A stretch of 64,000 bases of DNA from Tridacna crocea (GCA_943736015.1 OX031062.1:52874962-52938961); one strand, 5' to 3'; positions 29,813 through 44,800 are shown, counted from the first letter of the stretch. Translations and numbers: made by a program. Notes: a model not told the origin generated them from the sequence alone.

Positions 29813-32800
29813 GTAAAATGTTTATTCCGTTTCCAGAATGACAAATTTTAGATTATTTGAGCATTTAAATAATCTGTAGATGACAATTTATACACCTTAT
29901 ACAAATGAGCAAATGAGCTGTAAAGTTTTCTAATAGGTTGTAAAACATCGTTGGAAAAGGAGAAATTGCTTGTTACAAGTAATTTCTCCGTTTCCCACAA
30001 TGTTGTTGTTTAGACGGCTTGCTCTGTAAGGCCCTTTTCTGGTAGGGTCTTACAATTATAGCAGTGTTGCCATTCTGTTATCCTTAATGGGTACAAGTAA
30101 ATGCGACTTAGCTTTTACAGAATATACCGCTACTTCTTATTTGTAAAATGGGGTCCTTTGTAGCTCTGGTTAGGCCCAAAACTTTTAAAGAAATCTCAGG
30201 TTCAAGCCTTGCTGGAAGCACTGGATCATTGTCTGCGCATGTCATATTCTTCGTAGATTCGACCTATCTTATAGGACGCATCACTCTCCCCGATATTGGG
30301 GAGACTGTAGTATTACACACTGTAGGATTAGTAGCAATGGAGAAAATGGCTTTTATCAATACATTTGAGGAAAAATCAGGCCTGTTATAGCAGCAGATTT
30401 CTCTAAACTGCTGATCATAGCTGAATGAATCGCACCAGGTAGCGTTTTGTTGAGTAAACGTTTATTTTAGTTGGAAATTCAAAGTAATGGTTGTCACATA
30501 GGTTCTGTACCCAGGATGCCCAAATTAGAGAGATGTGTATTTGTAGAATACCGTCTAGTGGGAGATAACGAGCACTGGGTTTTTCAAGGGAATTTCATTG
30601 GGCAAGACATTTCAGATGGTTAGACTTGTACTGGTGAAAACAGGACAAATATGAAAAACGGAGCTGCTACTGTGTTATGACAGAAATAACGTTGAACGCT
30701 ATGCAATTAGACAACTTGTATGTAACTTAACTCTTTACCAAACAACCATTTTTTAGACTGGTCGACATGGGTTGATGCTTTTTGCAGAGGCATTAAACCA
30801 TCTTTTCACAGAGCATAGCTCAAGTTTTTACTGTACAACCTTGATAGTATTCTTGTTATACTAGGATAATCTAAATGTGTTGGGCTTTGAAACATGAATG
30901 TAAATGAAAACATTGAAAGAATTCAGAAGCTGACTGTTCAAAGCAACTTCTTCATTTTCTACAATGTTCGGAGAGTTTTGTCCAGCAAGAGGAAGTACAT
31001 GTACTGTAATTGTTTATCATAAAAGGAGCATCACCTGACCATACTTTTGAATTATTTTGAAAGGAGAATCTTCTGGCTGACAGCAGTGTTAGATATCAGT
31101 ACTATATGAGCAAGGCTGGCCACTATATACAGTATCCTGTCAATAACAGAACCTGTGATAAACAGTCTCCCCTACTGAGCAGTCCACTCGCTGAGTAAGC
31201 ACTTTGATAATTTGGAGTCAGTTGTTAGTGCATAGGTAAACCCTCATTATAGTTTATACCTCTAGATATTATCAGGGAAAAAATGACAGGTTATCAACTT
31301 TAATATGTTTACTGTTTTTGGATGATGGCTTTTGAAAACTTTGTTGGAAAAAAGAAAATGCTTGTAACCAGCAATTTCTATCGACATTGATTTCAACCCT
31401 CTCAAAGACAATTTTCATCATTTTGCCACATTTGATTTTAACCCTTTCCCAAACGATAAATTTCCAAACCGAAAGAGTTTGCAGACGACAATTTTAGATT
31501 TGGAGAAAATGGCAGAAAGTTCTCAAAAAGGGTAGAAAACACTGTGGGAAAAGGAGAAATTGCTCATTACGAGCAATTTCTCCTTTTCCCACAGTGCTTT
31601 CAACAGACTTTTATTTACTGCAGACATGTAAAAACCAGGGCTTGTTTGGAAAAGGGTTAAAATGTTGTCCGCAAATGATTTTAATTTGGACAAGTCTAAA
31701 GGTTTGTTTGTAACCAGTATTTCCCTTGATGTATTCTCCACTCTCAATCACAAATTTCACTTTTTTGGTCTACCTTTATATTTGCTGCCTGCAAATTTCC
31801 TTGAATTTAGATCAGTCTTAACCCTTTACCACACAATGCCGACATTTAACGTCCCCAAGAAAGAAGCTTTATAAAAACATTGTGGGAAAAGGAGAAAATG
31901 CTGGTAACCAGCATTTTCTCCTTTTCATGCAATGTTTTCTACTCTTAAAAATAAATCATTTATTATGTAATCTGCATATTTTTTCAATCTGGGCTAATTG
32001 TTTTGGATACTCTCTGGGTTAAACTTGCTAAGCAAGATATCAGATTCATCATACCACATAATAAAAGTTTGCAAATTCTAGGTCAGATACGCAAAAAAAA
32101 AAAACCCTGCATGTCCTTTGGTTCTTTGGCAAGCACAAAAACATCGTTTTAATGAGAGAAATGAAAATATACAAAATGATGTCACATATGACATCACACG
32201 ATGTTTATCTCAAATATGTATTGGATAAAAACTCAAAATAGGTATATTACACCAAAAATAAAGGAGCTTACATAATGGGGAATGATACTGCATAAAAAAG
32301 AAACAAACAAATATTTTCAGGGGTATATTTCTAAAACTACCATGTCTTTTTTGATAGGGAATGGTTTGTGGAGAAGTTATACATGGAGAGGAAGAATCTT
32401 GTGATTTTGGTGGACAATGGACAAGCAATACAGACCAGAGTGTCTCCAGCCAGCCCACAGACACACAAAAACCTGATGTCTGAGGCTGTAAGATTAACAT
32501 TGAACACACTGACATCAAATGATAAGGTAAGGACATTATCACCATTTATCGTTTATCAAATGGAAAAATTTTAGACTGGTTCAGATTGAAAGGATTTGCA
32601 TGCGATAAATTAACTGTTCTTTAGATGGTAACATTTGTCTTTGATGGGATTGTAAAACAAAAAAGGAAAAGGCGAAAATTATGCTGCTTGCCAGCATTCC
32701 ACTACATTTTCAAAGGCTGTCTTTCTCAAAGTGGTTAAAGGTCGAGATTGTGTGGTAAAGAGTTATACACAAAACTAATTAGCAGACAAATAAACTGACT

Positions 32801-35800
32801 TTTTGTTACAGGTGAACATTGTCATGGTTCCACATGGTTCACAAACTACAGGTGTGACTGCTGGTTGTGATCAGAACTTACTTGTGGCCACACAGAGCAA
32901 TGTGAACTTGCTTGCAGATTTTGTACAGTCAGCCCCTCCCTCCAACAGTATGTGTACCCTTATCATTGTTACTTTTTCTGAACCCTTTAGTACTGAGTAA
33001 AATCGATAGACTGGAGGCTACAAACTTGACCGTAATAATAACTATATTATTGTTGCTTTTGTCTTAAGTATTTCATAAAAGCAGGCCTGGCTGGGTAGCT
33101 CTGTAGTTGGCATATCTGACTCTTGACCTGGTGGTTGTGGGTTCTGATACCAGTTGGGAAATACTTTCCTTCCATTGATTTTTTGCATCTCAAATGATGG
33201 CAAGAAAGCACTAAGTGGCATGGAAGGAAAGTTTTCTCGGTTACTAGACTGAGAAAGCCAGGAAACACTTACATTATAAGTGTACCGACTTCTATGATAT
33301 GACCTAAGCTGTTAAAATGACTTTTAAACTCCGATAAAAATACAAATCCAGGAAAGCAGACTTAACTTTATTTAAGAGTAGACTGCACATTTTGTAGTAA
33401 ATTAAGGAAATGATGAATACTGGTCAACACAATGGTATAAAAAGCATCCTTGCCCATAAAATAATAAAAAACAGAGAAACCTTAAAAAAGATTTCATCAA
33501 AGTGACATTGCTTAACCTCAGTAGTGGAAACTGGTACTCTTTTTTCTGTCTCCAGCTGAACCAAACTTAATGGAGGGGCTTACCAAAGTCTACACACTGT
33601 TAGAACAGGATCAAGCTGAAAACCAGGTGAGTTGACTTGTTGAACACAATACCAGTATCAACACTTTCTTGCTCCCTTGAATGTGACCCTTCAGATTTTG
33701 GGACAAAAATTTTACAAATATACAAAAAAATCATCCTTATACTCCTGAGGCCTTTTAACTTTCATTCATAAAACCGCAGTAGTCGAAAACCATCCGACAA
33801 CAAGAGAAATTAGATATTTACTTCATCCCAGGTCGACACCAACGTGAAATACTGTCTATTTTCACCTGAGCAACTCGCTCATTTACACACCAGAAATACA
33901 CACATGAAGCTTTAAACATGGAGTCAGAAGAAGACATGATATGGGAAATAATTAAATGTTTGTTATCTTATGGAATTTAAGCTTCATTAGTCACTTGCCA
34001 GTCACTTAACATTCCCACAAGGCTTTTTTTTATTTTTGGTGTGAAATCTAAAAATAGCTTAGACGCTACGTGGCCTTTTAACCCATTACCACACAATCCC
34101 TACTTTTGACGCCCTTGAGAAAGAAGCCTTTTGAAAACACTGTAGAAAAAGGAGAAAATGCTGGTAACCAGCATTTTCTCCTTTTCCCACAGTGTTTTCT
34201 ACCCTCCCCAGAACAGATTTCAATTTTTCAGTCACCTTTATTTTGTCGTCTGCAAATGCTTTCAATTTGAACCAGTCTAAAATTTTGTTGTGTGGTAATG
34301 AGTTAAGGAAATACCATCAAAAAAATTTTTTTTTGTACTTTTATAATTCTTAATTACTGATGATTTGTATTGTTTTTTTTTTCTCATATAAATTTCAGTA
34401 AAATATACATTTTTTAATTTGGTGATACGTGAAAAATCTAAATACCCACCTTTAAAAAATAAAAGCAGTTACAATGGAAACAGTTTATAGAAACTGAGAA
34501 TATGACTTGATGATCTTAAAACAATATATTTCTGTAGAGGAAGTTTTTGTTTAAATCTTTTCCACATTACAAATATTTAGATTTGTCCAAATTGAAAGCA
34601 ACTGAGGACAATTTAAATGTAGCTCAAATGGTTGAATTTGTCTTTGATGGGGTAGAATACATTGTGGGGAAAAGAAGGAAAAAATATTGGTTACCATGGG
34701 CAGTTAGAATCTGGACTTGTGCAGTCAAGCGTTAAGGTCATAAAATTCAATGGCATAAAAGCATTATGGTATAAAACATTTGCTGACCTGATGTTTGTCT
34801 TTTCTTGCAGGCATCATTTCAAAGACGGACAAATCTTGTTATCATGTTGATAGACGGAAAGAGTAATCCTACTGATTTAGCAGGGACAGCTCTGTTTGAA
34901 ATGATAGCTCGGTACCAACAGAAATTGGTATGAGTTTTAATGTTTTTGTCAACCTTTTACCATAGAAACCAATGTTTTGGCAAGCCCTAGAAAGAGGACT
35001 TTTAATAACAGCGGCAAAAGCAGAAATGCTTTAAACCATCAATTTCTCATTTTCACACAATGTTTTCTAATCTCTGGAATAATTCATCATTTGAATCATA
35101 TTTAACCCTTTACCCCATAAGGCATTTCTATGGCATCTCTAATTGATCCTAAATAACAGCAAGGATAAAGTCATTTTTCATGTGTAAATGACACCTTTTT
35201 GTAGCATAGAAAACATTGTGGCAAAAGGTGAAATTGCTCATCATGAGCAATTTCACCTTTTACCACAATGTTTTCCAAAGGCTCGTACAAGCAATGTGTA
35301 GAAATGAGTATCTATGGAGTAAAGGGTTAAATTGTGGTCTGCAAAAAGCTGTCAATGACGCCAAATCTTCAATTTTGTAATTTTGTAAATACTTCACCCA
35401 TTACCACACAATCCCTACTTTTGACTACCCTGAGAAAGAAGCCTTTAGAAAACATTGTGGGAAAAGGAAAAAATGCTGGTAACCAGCATTTTCTCTTTTT
35501 CCAACAATGTTTTCTACTCTTCACAAAACACATTTCAAATTTTCAATCACTTATTTTACCACACAATCCCTACTTTTAACTACCATGAGAAAGAAGCCTT
35601 TAGAAAACGTTGTTAAAACAAATTTCAAATTTTCAGTCACTTTTATTTTGTCGTCTGCAAATGCGTTCGATTAGGACAAACCTAAAATTCTGTCATTGTG
35701 TAATGAGTTAATCCTTTAACCCTTTACCAAACAACAAAATCTTAGCACTACCCAAATTGAAAGCACTTGCAGATGACAAAGATGGTCTAAATGAAAGAAC

Positions 35801-38800
35801 TTGCCCTTGACAGATTGGAAAACAAAGTGGGAAAAGGAGAAAATGCTGTTAACCAGTGTTTTCCCCTTTTCCCACAATGGTTTCAAATGGCTTCTATCTC
35901 AGGATTGTTAATTGTCGGGATTCTGTGGTAAAGGGTTAATACAAAATCCTGACTTTTAATGTCCCCAAGGAAGATGGCTTTTGAAAACATTGCAGGAAAA
36001 GGAGAAGATGCCAGGAACTGGCATATTTTGGCTTTTTCATTGTTTTCTGTTCTTTGAAAGACAAATTTCATTTTTGAGTATAAATCTTTGTAACTTACAA
36101 ATCCTTTAAATTTGGACCAGGCTAAAACTTTTGAGTGTGGTGAAGATTTAAACCGTTTACAAATGGTATTCTCCAATGTACACATACAATAAGAATCTGT
36201 ATTCATAAAGGTTATCTTCAAACTTGGTAATGGTGTCAGGCAGAAAATTCTTATAGTCTACATTGTAATTAAAAAGATTTTTGTTACTGATTTTGTTTTG
36301 TAGAAATAATCTATCACAAACCAAATGCTCTGAGAAAAAAGATAGCTTCGAAATATCACAGAAAGTTGTCTGTTCAGTTATGAAAAGATTATTTGAATGG
36401 ACATGGAGATGGCAAATTTCGTCAATGCCTGTTTCTGCAGAAATATAATAAACAACATTTGTTAAATTTCGTTAAAAAAACACATAGACATTCACTTGTT
36501 TTAGATTGGCCATTTTTAATGAAAATGCTAGCATTGTCATAGTGATGTCATCTGCATTGGCATCCTTTCATGGTTGTCATACAAAGCCTTTGACATTTTA
36601 TCATATTTCTGTTATAACCAAAGATATTCACCTGAAACTTGGGCTGGTTATCATCTGTCAAAACAAGAAGGGAAGGTAATCTTTAAAACTTTTTGGACAC
36701 ACTTTTGCCCTTTTTGTACCCTTGAAAATATTCACCAAAAAGCGCCTGCAGGCAAGCTTTGGTACTGGCATGCTGTGCTCTTATTTTATTTCTGGTCTAA
36801 TTTCTTTAAAACTCAACTATTTACTATTTACCAGACATCAAAAGTTTTTAACTATCCAAAATTTGGCACATTCATAGACAAAGATGTTGCTCAAATGATA
36901 AGATTCATCTTTAAAAGGCTAGAAAACATGAGTAGAGGACATAATACTTATTTAACTCTTTACCAAACGAGAAAATTTTGGAGTGGTCCAAATTGAAAGC
37001 ATTTGCAGACAACAAAATAAAGGTGACTGAAAAATAGAAATTTGTTCTGGAAAGGGTTAAAAACACTGTGGGAAAAGGAGAAAATGCTGGTTACCAGCAT
37101 TTTCTCCTTTTCCCACAGTGTTTTCAAAAGGCCTCTTTCTCAGGGGTGTCAAAAGTAGGGATTGAGTGGTAATGGGTTAAAGGCTGTTGAACAAAATACG
37201 ATTGTTTGAGAAGAGGTGAGGAGGCACAAAAGTGAATGTTATTTGTAATTATCGTGATCTCTTTCTTTATATACATGTACATGCATTTGAAATAATGAAT
37301 CTAGTCTTTATCAATTGCAGGGTAACAACATAGAACATATGGTCTATATAATTGGGGAACCAGCTACAACAGATTTTGAAATGAGAATGGCTCAAATTGC
37401 AGATCAGAATAACTTGAAGATCTCCCTGAGCAGCAGAGGACTTGTTGAAAAATGGCCAGCTGTAAGTCAGTTGCATAAGATAGTTTTCAAAGTGTTACAT
37501 TAACATATTTCACAATTGATGTTAATCTTCTTTGCAGAATGTGACTAGAATGTTAGACATTGTCTTTGAAAGGGAAGAAAACATTGTGGAAGAAAATGTT
37601 GGGCACTTGCATCTTCTCTGTTTTCCAGAATTTTTTTCAAAAGCCTGCTTCCTTATTGACATTAAAACTCTTTCTGAAATGTTGCTAGCAGCTTGTCCAC
37701 ACACTGCATCGATTTGTCTTTTTTGCAACCCTTTCCTTTTTAATGCTTAATCCCTCTGAAATTTTGCTGTGTTGTCTCTCTCTGGGTCCATTTCTGTGTC
37801 CAAGATTTTTTTCACTCTTGGAGTAACCCATTACCACACAATCCCTACTTTTGACGCCCCTGAGAAAGAAGCCTTTAGAAAACATTGCAGGAATAGGAGA
37901 AAATGCTGGTAACCAGCATTTTCTCCTTTTCCCACAATGTTTTCTACCCTTCACAAAACAAATTTCAAATTTTCAGTCACTTTTATTTTGTCGTCTGCAA
38001 ATACTTTCAATTTGAATCAGTCTAAAATATTGTCGTTTGGTAATGGGTTAACAAATATCCTTCCTATATTTTTTTCAAAAGAGTTCTTACTTCTTCTTGT
38101 TTTAACCCTTTACCAAATGACAAAATTTTAGCCCAGTCTAAATTGAAAGCATTTGCAGATGAAAATTTCAGTGTGGCTCAAATGGTGCAATTGTTCAGTG
38201 ATAGGGTTGAAAAGGTGGGAAAAGGAGAAAATGCCTGTTACAAGCATTTTTTCCTTTTCCCACAGTGTTTTCAAAAGGCTTCTTTCTCAGGGTCATTAAA
38301 AGTAGGGATTGTATGGTAATGGGTTAACTTGTTTTCAGTTTTTGTTTACATGTGTTGATAGATCCCAGGTCTGGTTGATGATGGCAAGCCTGTTGGGCAA
38401 GAAGGCGTGTTCACTGAGGTCAAGGACATACAATCATTTCCAGACAAAGTTTCCACCTACTTTCAGACCCTCCCACCTGAACTGGACAACTCGAAAAGTA
38501 TTACAACCCTGACACCAATACTTGACAATTTATCAGGTATGTCTGTTGCCAAACCTAGTAGCTCAGTCGGTAACATGCAAGACATAAAGCCCAGTGGTTA
38601 CTGGTTTGATTCTCCTGCTTTAGTCAAATTCTTTTGGAGGATTGAGGATAGTGATTGTGACATGATTCTTCTGGCTCTCATACGGTATCATTAGTGGTTG
38701 GCAAATCCGTAAAATACTTTCTTAATCCTAAACTCATTACCAATCAACAAAATTTCAAGTTTGTCCAAATTGAAAGCATTTGCAGACAAAATAAAAGTGA

Positions 38801-41800
38801 CTGAAAATTTGAAATTTGTTTTGTGAAGGGTAGAAAACATGGTTGGAAAAGGAGAAAATGCTGGTTACCAGCATTTTCTCCTTTTCCAACCCTGTTTTCT
38901 AAAGGCTTCTTTCTCAGGGGCGTCAAAAGTAGGGATTGTGTGGTAATGGGTTAATCTTCCTTATACTAAACAGTTTAGAGTTCAAACAACATTGAGTATG
39001 AAGGCTTTTGAAAACATGGTGGGAAAGGGAAAAAATGCTTGTAACCAGCTTTTTGTAAGGCATATCATTTATTCAAAGTTTGTTGTTTTGCACATATATG
39101 CCCTAAGATTGGCCTAAGATTTTGTTTTTGGTAAGGAATTAAACAAGCAAAAAAAAGTTCAAAAATGGTATGGCAGGATGCAAAATTTTTCTATGATCTT
39201 CAAAATTACATGGGGTATCCCAGTTTGCCTTCATGTGATGACCACAAATACAAATCTTAACCCATTACCACACAATCCCTACTTTTGACGCTCCTGAGAA
39301 AGAAGCCTTTTGAAAACACTATAGGAAAAGGAGAAAATGTATGTAACCAGCATTTTCTCCTTTTCTCACAGTGTTTTCTATCCTTCCCAGAACAAATTTC
39401 AACCTTTATTTTCTCGTCTGCAAATGCTTTCAATTTGAACCAGTCTAAAATTTTGTCATGTGGTAATGAGTTAAACATTTTAACCCTTATCATGCTGAAT
39501 GAATTTAAAAAAGTTTTTAAGTCATTTGTAAAATCTGAATGATTTATTATTAAATTTATTTTTTGGAGAAATACATTTCCTCATTGGACAGTATAGATCC
39601 AAGATCAAACTGCACATTCAGTGCAATATGATCTTGATCTACTCTGTCCGCAAAATATTAGTGAGTCGCGATAAGTAGCTTAAGGTTTGGTGTTTAGGCA
39701 GGTAATTCAACCCTTAGCAACAACATTTAAGATTAGACTGAATTAAGAGCATTGCGACAACAAATTAAATGGGACCTAGATGTAAAAAATTGTTTGAGAA
39801 AATATTGAGCATTTGTTAGAAATGGAGGTAACCAGCATTTTTTTATCTTCCAACAATGCTTTTTAATTGACCGTGAAAAAATTTTCACCATTGAATCCAC
39901 ATTCAGTCTGTCATCAACATGATTATGGCTTGGGTTTTGACAGGTCCAAAAATTGTTGTTTGTTAAGGAGTGAATAGGTCCTTGATCCTTTCCAAAACAA
40001 TCCCTGGTTTAACGATTCTGGGAAAGAAGGCTTTGGTAACCAGCATTTTCTTCTTTTCCCACAATGTTTTCTACTTTTGCATAGACAAACATCATCATTT
40101 ACATTACATTTTTGTCTGCAAATGCTTTCAGTTTAGTCTAGTCTAAAATTTTGTTGTTTGGAAAAGGGTTAATCCATACTTGTATTTTAACAGGTATAAA
40201 AATGAGCCTTGCTGCACTTGTCTACAACCACAGTGAAGTACATGGAGTAGTTGCAGTGGATTCTTCCATTACCACAGTTTTTACAGAAATCGTCAACTTT
40301 GATGTAGGACATGACAGCTATATGTTCCTGCTGGATCTCAATCATGGTAAAATTGCTAAAAGTGATTTTAGCCCTTTTCATATCATTATTACTCATTCCT
40401 TATTGTTGAAATTGACTCCCTGTAAATCATAGTTCCTATCGGATGATAGTGTATCTCTCTGGTAATACTTACATTTCTGCTGCAACGATGACGGATGACG
40501 ACCAGCCCCCCCATCTCTGCAAATATTACTCTTCCCATGTGATGAATACCCCCATGTTGGATTTTATTGCCCACCTGAACATGTTATGCTCAAAAAGAGG
40601 TATTTTGATAGCTCTCCTCTTATCCATCAATTTGTATCTTTTCTCTCCATCAGCATTTTCACATATCCTTGTCTCAAAAACTACCATATGAAAGAGGTTA
40701 GAATTTCACATGGGGATGTGGAAATTTATTCTTAATCTCTTTTTACCAAATAAAAAAAATTCTAGTCTGGTCCAAATTGAAAGTATTTGCAGACGTCAAT
40801 TTAAATGTGATGCAAATAATGGAATTTGATCTTAATAGGGTAGAAAACATTGTGGGAATAGGCGAAAATGCTGGTTACCAGCATTTTCTCCTTTTCCCAC
40901 AATGTTTTCAAAAGCTTTCTTTCTCAGGGTCGTTAAAGGTTGGGATTGTGTGGTAAATAGTTAAGTAGTGGTAGAACTGCGAAAAAAATTGCAATGAAAA
41001 TGCACATAAATTTTCAGGAAAGTACCAAATCTCAAAACTGGTAAAATCATTTTAAAACAAATAAAATTTGTTGTTTTCAAAAGCCCTCTTTCTCAGGATT
41101 GTGAAAACTCGGGATTCTATGGTAAAGGGTTGACAGTGCATGTATACCTGAATAGATTGAACAGGTTACATCAACTGTATGTGGATTAACTTCCAAACCT
41201 ACAGGTCATGTGTTGATTCACCCAAAGCTACGTGATCCAGATGAAACAGTCTTTGATGATACAATATTTCCGAAACTTGAAATAATCGAACCTGAGCTCA
41301 CTGTACAAGAAAGAACTAGGATATTGAATGCAACAGCATCCCTGGAGTACTTCCAAACTTCAAAGGTATGGTCAGACAGTCAATGTACATGTATATCTCA
41401 CATGAACTCTACCAGACAACAAATTTTTTGGACTTTTTCAAATTCAAAGTTTTTGCAAACAAAAAATTATATGTTGCTTAAATCATGGAATTTGTCCCTG
41501 AAAGAATTGAAAACATTGTGGCAAAAGAAGAAATTGCTGCCAACTAGTGTTTTCTAAAGGCTTCTTCCTCAGGGTTGTTAAACTCTGGATTGTGTTGTAA
41601 AGGGTTAACTCTATTTACCAGACAACAACAATTTTAGACCAGTCCAAAGTACAATAGTTTGCTTCAGATAACTTCATTGTTGCTCAAATGATGAAATTCA
41701 ACTTTGAAGTGGCAGAAAACATTGTGGGAAAGGGAGAAATGTTTCCACTATTTTATCCTTTTTCCATATGGTGCTCAAAGCCTTTTTATCAGGGTTGTTT

Positions 41801-44800
41801 AAACTCAGCATTTTTTGGTCAGGTCTTTACCAGGCAAGAAATTCTAGGCTCGTGAGAATGATGGTATTTGTCTTCCAAAAAGTGGAGAATATTGTGAGAT
41901 ATGAAGATAATGGTGATTCTATTCTCACAACTCTTTCCTCGGGGCTGTAAAAAACAGGAGATAGTTTGTCAAAGGTCAGAGTTTTTCAGTGCAATATGTA
42001 ACATGCTCAAAGAAAGTCATGATTACATAAATATATTTATATTGTTGTATTTATGCAAAATTTAATACTTTCTTGCAGTTAAATAGAGTCAGGACATTAG
42101 TGTCTGGAGAAATATCTGGCCATCTGCCAGTAAGACCACTTCCCGCTACAGTGTACTATCAAAGACTACATGGTACCCATCTATGTGTTATTCTAGTTCA
42201 CTTCTCTTCTGATGCTGAAGAGGCCAGATTACAGGTGGTAACAGGGACTCAGTCTGTAAGTATTTCAGAAAAGCTTGATCTAACATAATGCTGCATACAT
42301 GTAACTTTTTAGCTCATAGCACAAAGTCTATCAGTCAAACTTTTTACCATTACTGGCTAGACCTGTACAGTGTATCAAAAACTACAGGGGACACATTTCG
42401 ATGGCTGAGTATAAGCATTTAGGATAGTGTTGCACTCACCCATCGATTTGTATGTTGTCCTGGTACTCTTCTCCTCTGATGCTGAAGGGGCAAAGTTACA
42501 GCTGATAACAGGAACTCAATCATTAAGTATTTTTTAGAAAAACTTGGAACAATATGTTACTTGAAAGAACTCAAAGCAGCTTTTTTACACAGGACATGCA
42601 TGTTTGGCAAAAAGTTTAGCCAATTGCCAGAAAGACCACTCCCAGCAACAGCATATTATCAACAACTACATTGCACACATTTATATATAAATGTGTTGTT
42701 CCACAGGAAATTGAGAAACAGTACATGAAACTCATTTTTGTTTCAGCAACAGCTTCATGCGCCCTATCATAGGATTGACAAAACAGTTGTGGCTCCTTTC
42801 CCAAATAAACCCAACAAAGCTGATGTGTGCCACTTGTATGAAAAATTTGTTTCTTTCAAAGAATCTGTTATCAAGGTATGATACTGTTACAGAGCTAGTA
42901 GTTCAGTTTAACTATTTACCATACAACAAAATCTTTGACCAGACCAAATTCAAAGCATTGGTAAACAACAAATGCATGTAATTTAAAAATTGATATTTGT
43001 CCTTGAAAGAGTAGAAAACATTGTGGGAAAAAAGGAGAAAATGCCGGTAACCAGCATTTTCTAATTTTTTTTCCACAATGTTTTCAAAAGGCTCCTTTCT
43101 CAAGGTCATGAAACTTGGGGATTGTTTGGTAAGGAATTAAGAATTGATCACTGTAACACCTCTTTTCTTTCAGACCATTTTTAGTACCTTTCAACAGGTA
43201 ACTTTCGAAAATGTTGATGAAAACGAAGAAATTTCCTATGAGGACCTTTTGTTTTTCTTTGTAAGAATTTCTTGTATGTTTTCATTTATAAAACCTTGAT
43301 TGATATCAGGTGTTCACGGTGTTCTATTCACCTTGTGCCCAAAAGCACCTAAATTTCTGCCAAGCATTATAGTTTATAGTAAATACCCCAATAATTGTGA
43401 AGGTTTGTTAAAAAGAAACTTATTCCGAAGGTATGGTGAAATCTTGCAGGATCTCTCAGAATTATGATTTTGTTGTGATCCCCGTTGTAAAAGTTTTCTC
43501 TTTATGTTGTTGAAATTGAAAGTACCTGTAGATGACAAACGTAACTTAAAGCATGATATATCCCTTTCATAGGATAGAAATCATTGTTGGAAAAGGAGAA
43601 AATGCTGGTGACCAGCATTTTCTCATTTTCTTATAATATTTTCAAAAGCCTTCTCTTCCAAGGTCATCATAGCTCGTGATTGTGTGGTAAAAAACAGAAA
43701 AAATTCAGGAAGCATAGTTATGATACTTCTCTATTAATTTCTACAGCTTTCTCCCTCTGTGTTCTCAGAACCAGAAGTTTACAAATACAAGGTGGAGTCT
43801 GTCAACGACATAAGTGAGATTAATTCATTTTTAATCCGTGGAGGAAATACAACTTTGATCAGAAAAGGTAGGCTAGAATAGTTTTTTGACTTTTTACAAA
43901 CAATGATCCTGACTTTTCACTAACCTTAGAAAGAGGGCGTCATAAAACATTGTTTGTAAAGGAGAAAATAACAGTTTGCTCTTCTTCTCACAGTCTTTTT
44001 ACTCTTTCCAAGACAATTTTCACAAGGTGAGCCAAGTTGAATTTTTTCATCTGCAAATGCTAGGATTTTGACAAATTAAAATTTTGTTGTTGGTAAAGAA
44101 TCAAACTAAAATTCATCACACTTTCAGATGACTAATTGTGTCTTGCACCAGACCTTTTCTTTAATAAATTATGGCATGTGAGAGAAATATTTTTTTCATT
44201 GACTCTTGTAGCTTGTAGTATTATAAACATTCATCATATCACAAGTTCTTAGGCCGAGTTCTTTGATTAAAAAGGCTTAACCCTTGGAACTACTGGCAAC
44301 TTTGTGCAATTGCTACCATGCTTAACTAGTAGTGCTTGACCACAATTTTGATATTGTAGACCAAGATCAGCCTGCTTAGATATCTAGTTTCTCCTTTTTC
44401 CACAATGTTTTCTTCCTTATCAGAGAACTGCAGCAAGTAAGAACAGGTGTTTGAATTACCATCTGCAGGTGCTTTGAATTTGCCATAGTCTAAAATTTGT
44501 CGTTTGGTAAAGTGTTAAAATATCATTACCTCCTGAACCCAGGCTACAATAAACTCAACAAATCTACCTTTCTGGCAGTTAGCAATATAAAATGGTGTTT
44601 CTATTCAGATGCAAGAGACTTGATACAGCAGACAGTCAGAGCTACAAGTCAGCTGGACAGTCTATGGCAGCAGGGAGTCAAAGATGTCATAGACAGGTTC
44701 AAAAGTTTATTTGACTTTTAACTCATTACCTAACAAAAATATTTTAGGCTTGTCCAAATCGAAAGCATAAAAATAAAAGTGACAGAAAAATTGAAAATTG

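Noticed and set aside
36574..36996. 140-codon plus-strand frame in intron 6
   Set aside because: It has no domain, no splice support, and its end lies inside MITE sequence.
38555..38640. Possible tRNA gene
   Set aside because: A- and B-box-like motifs are present, but the acceptor and anticodon arms do not pair, so it is treated as a SINE head.
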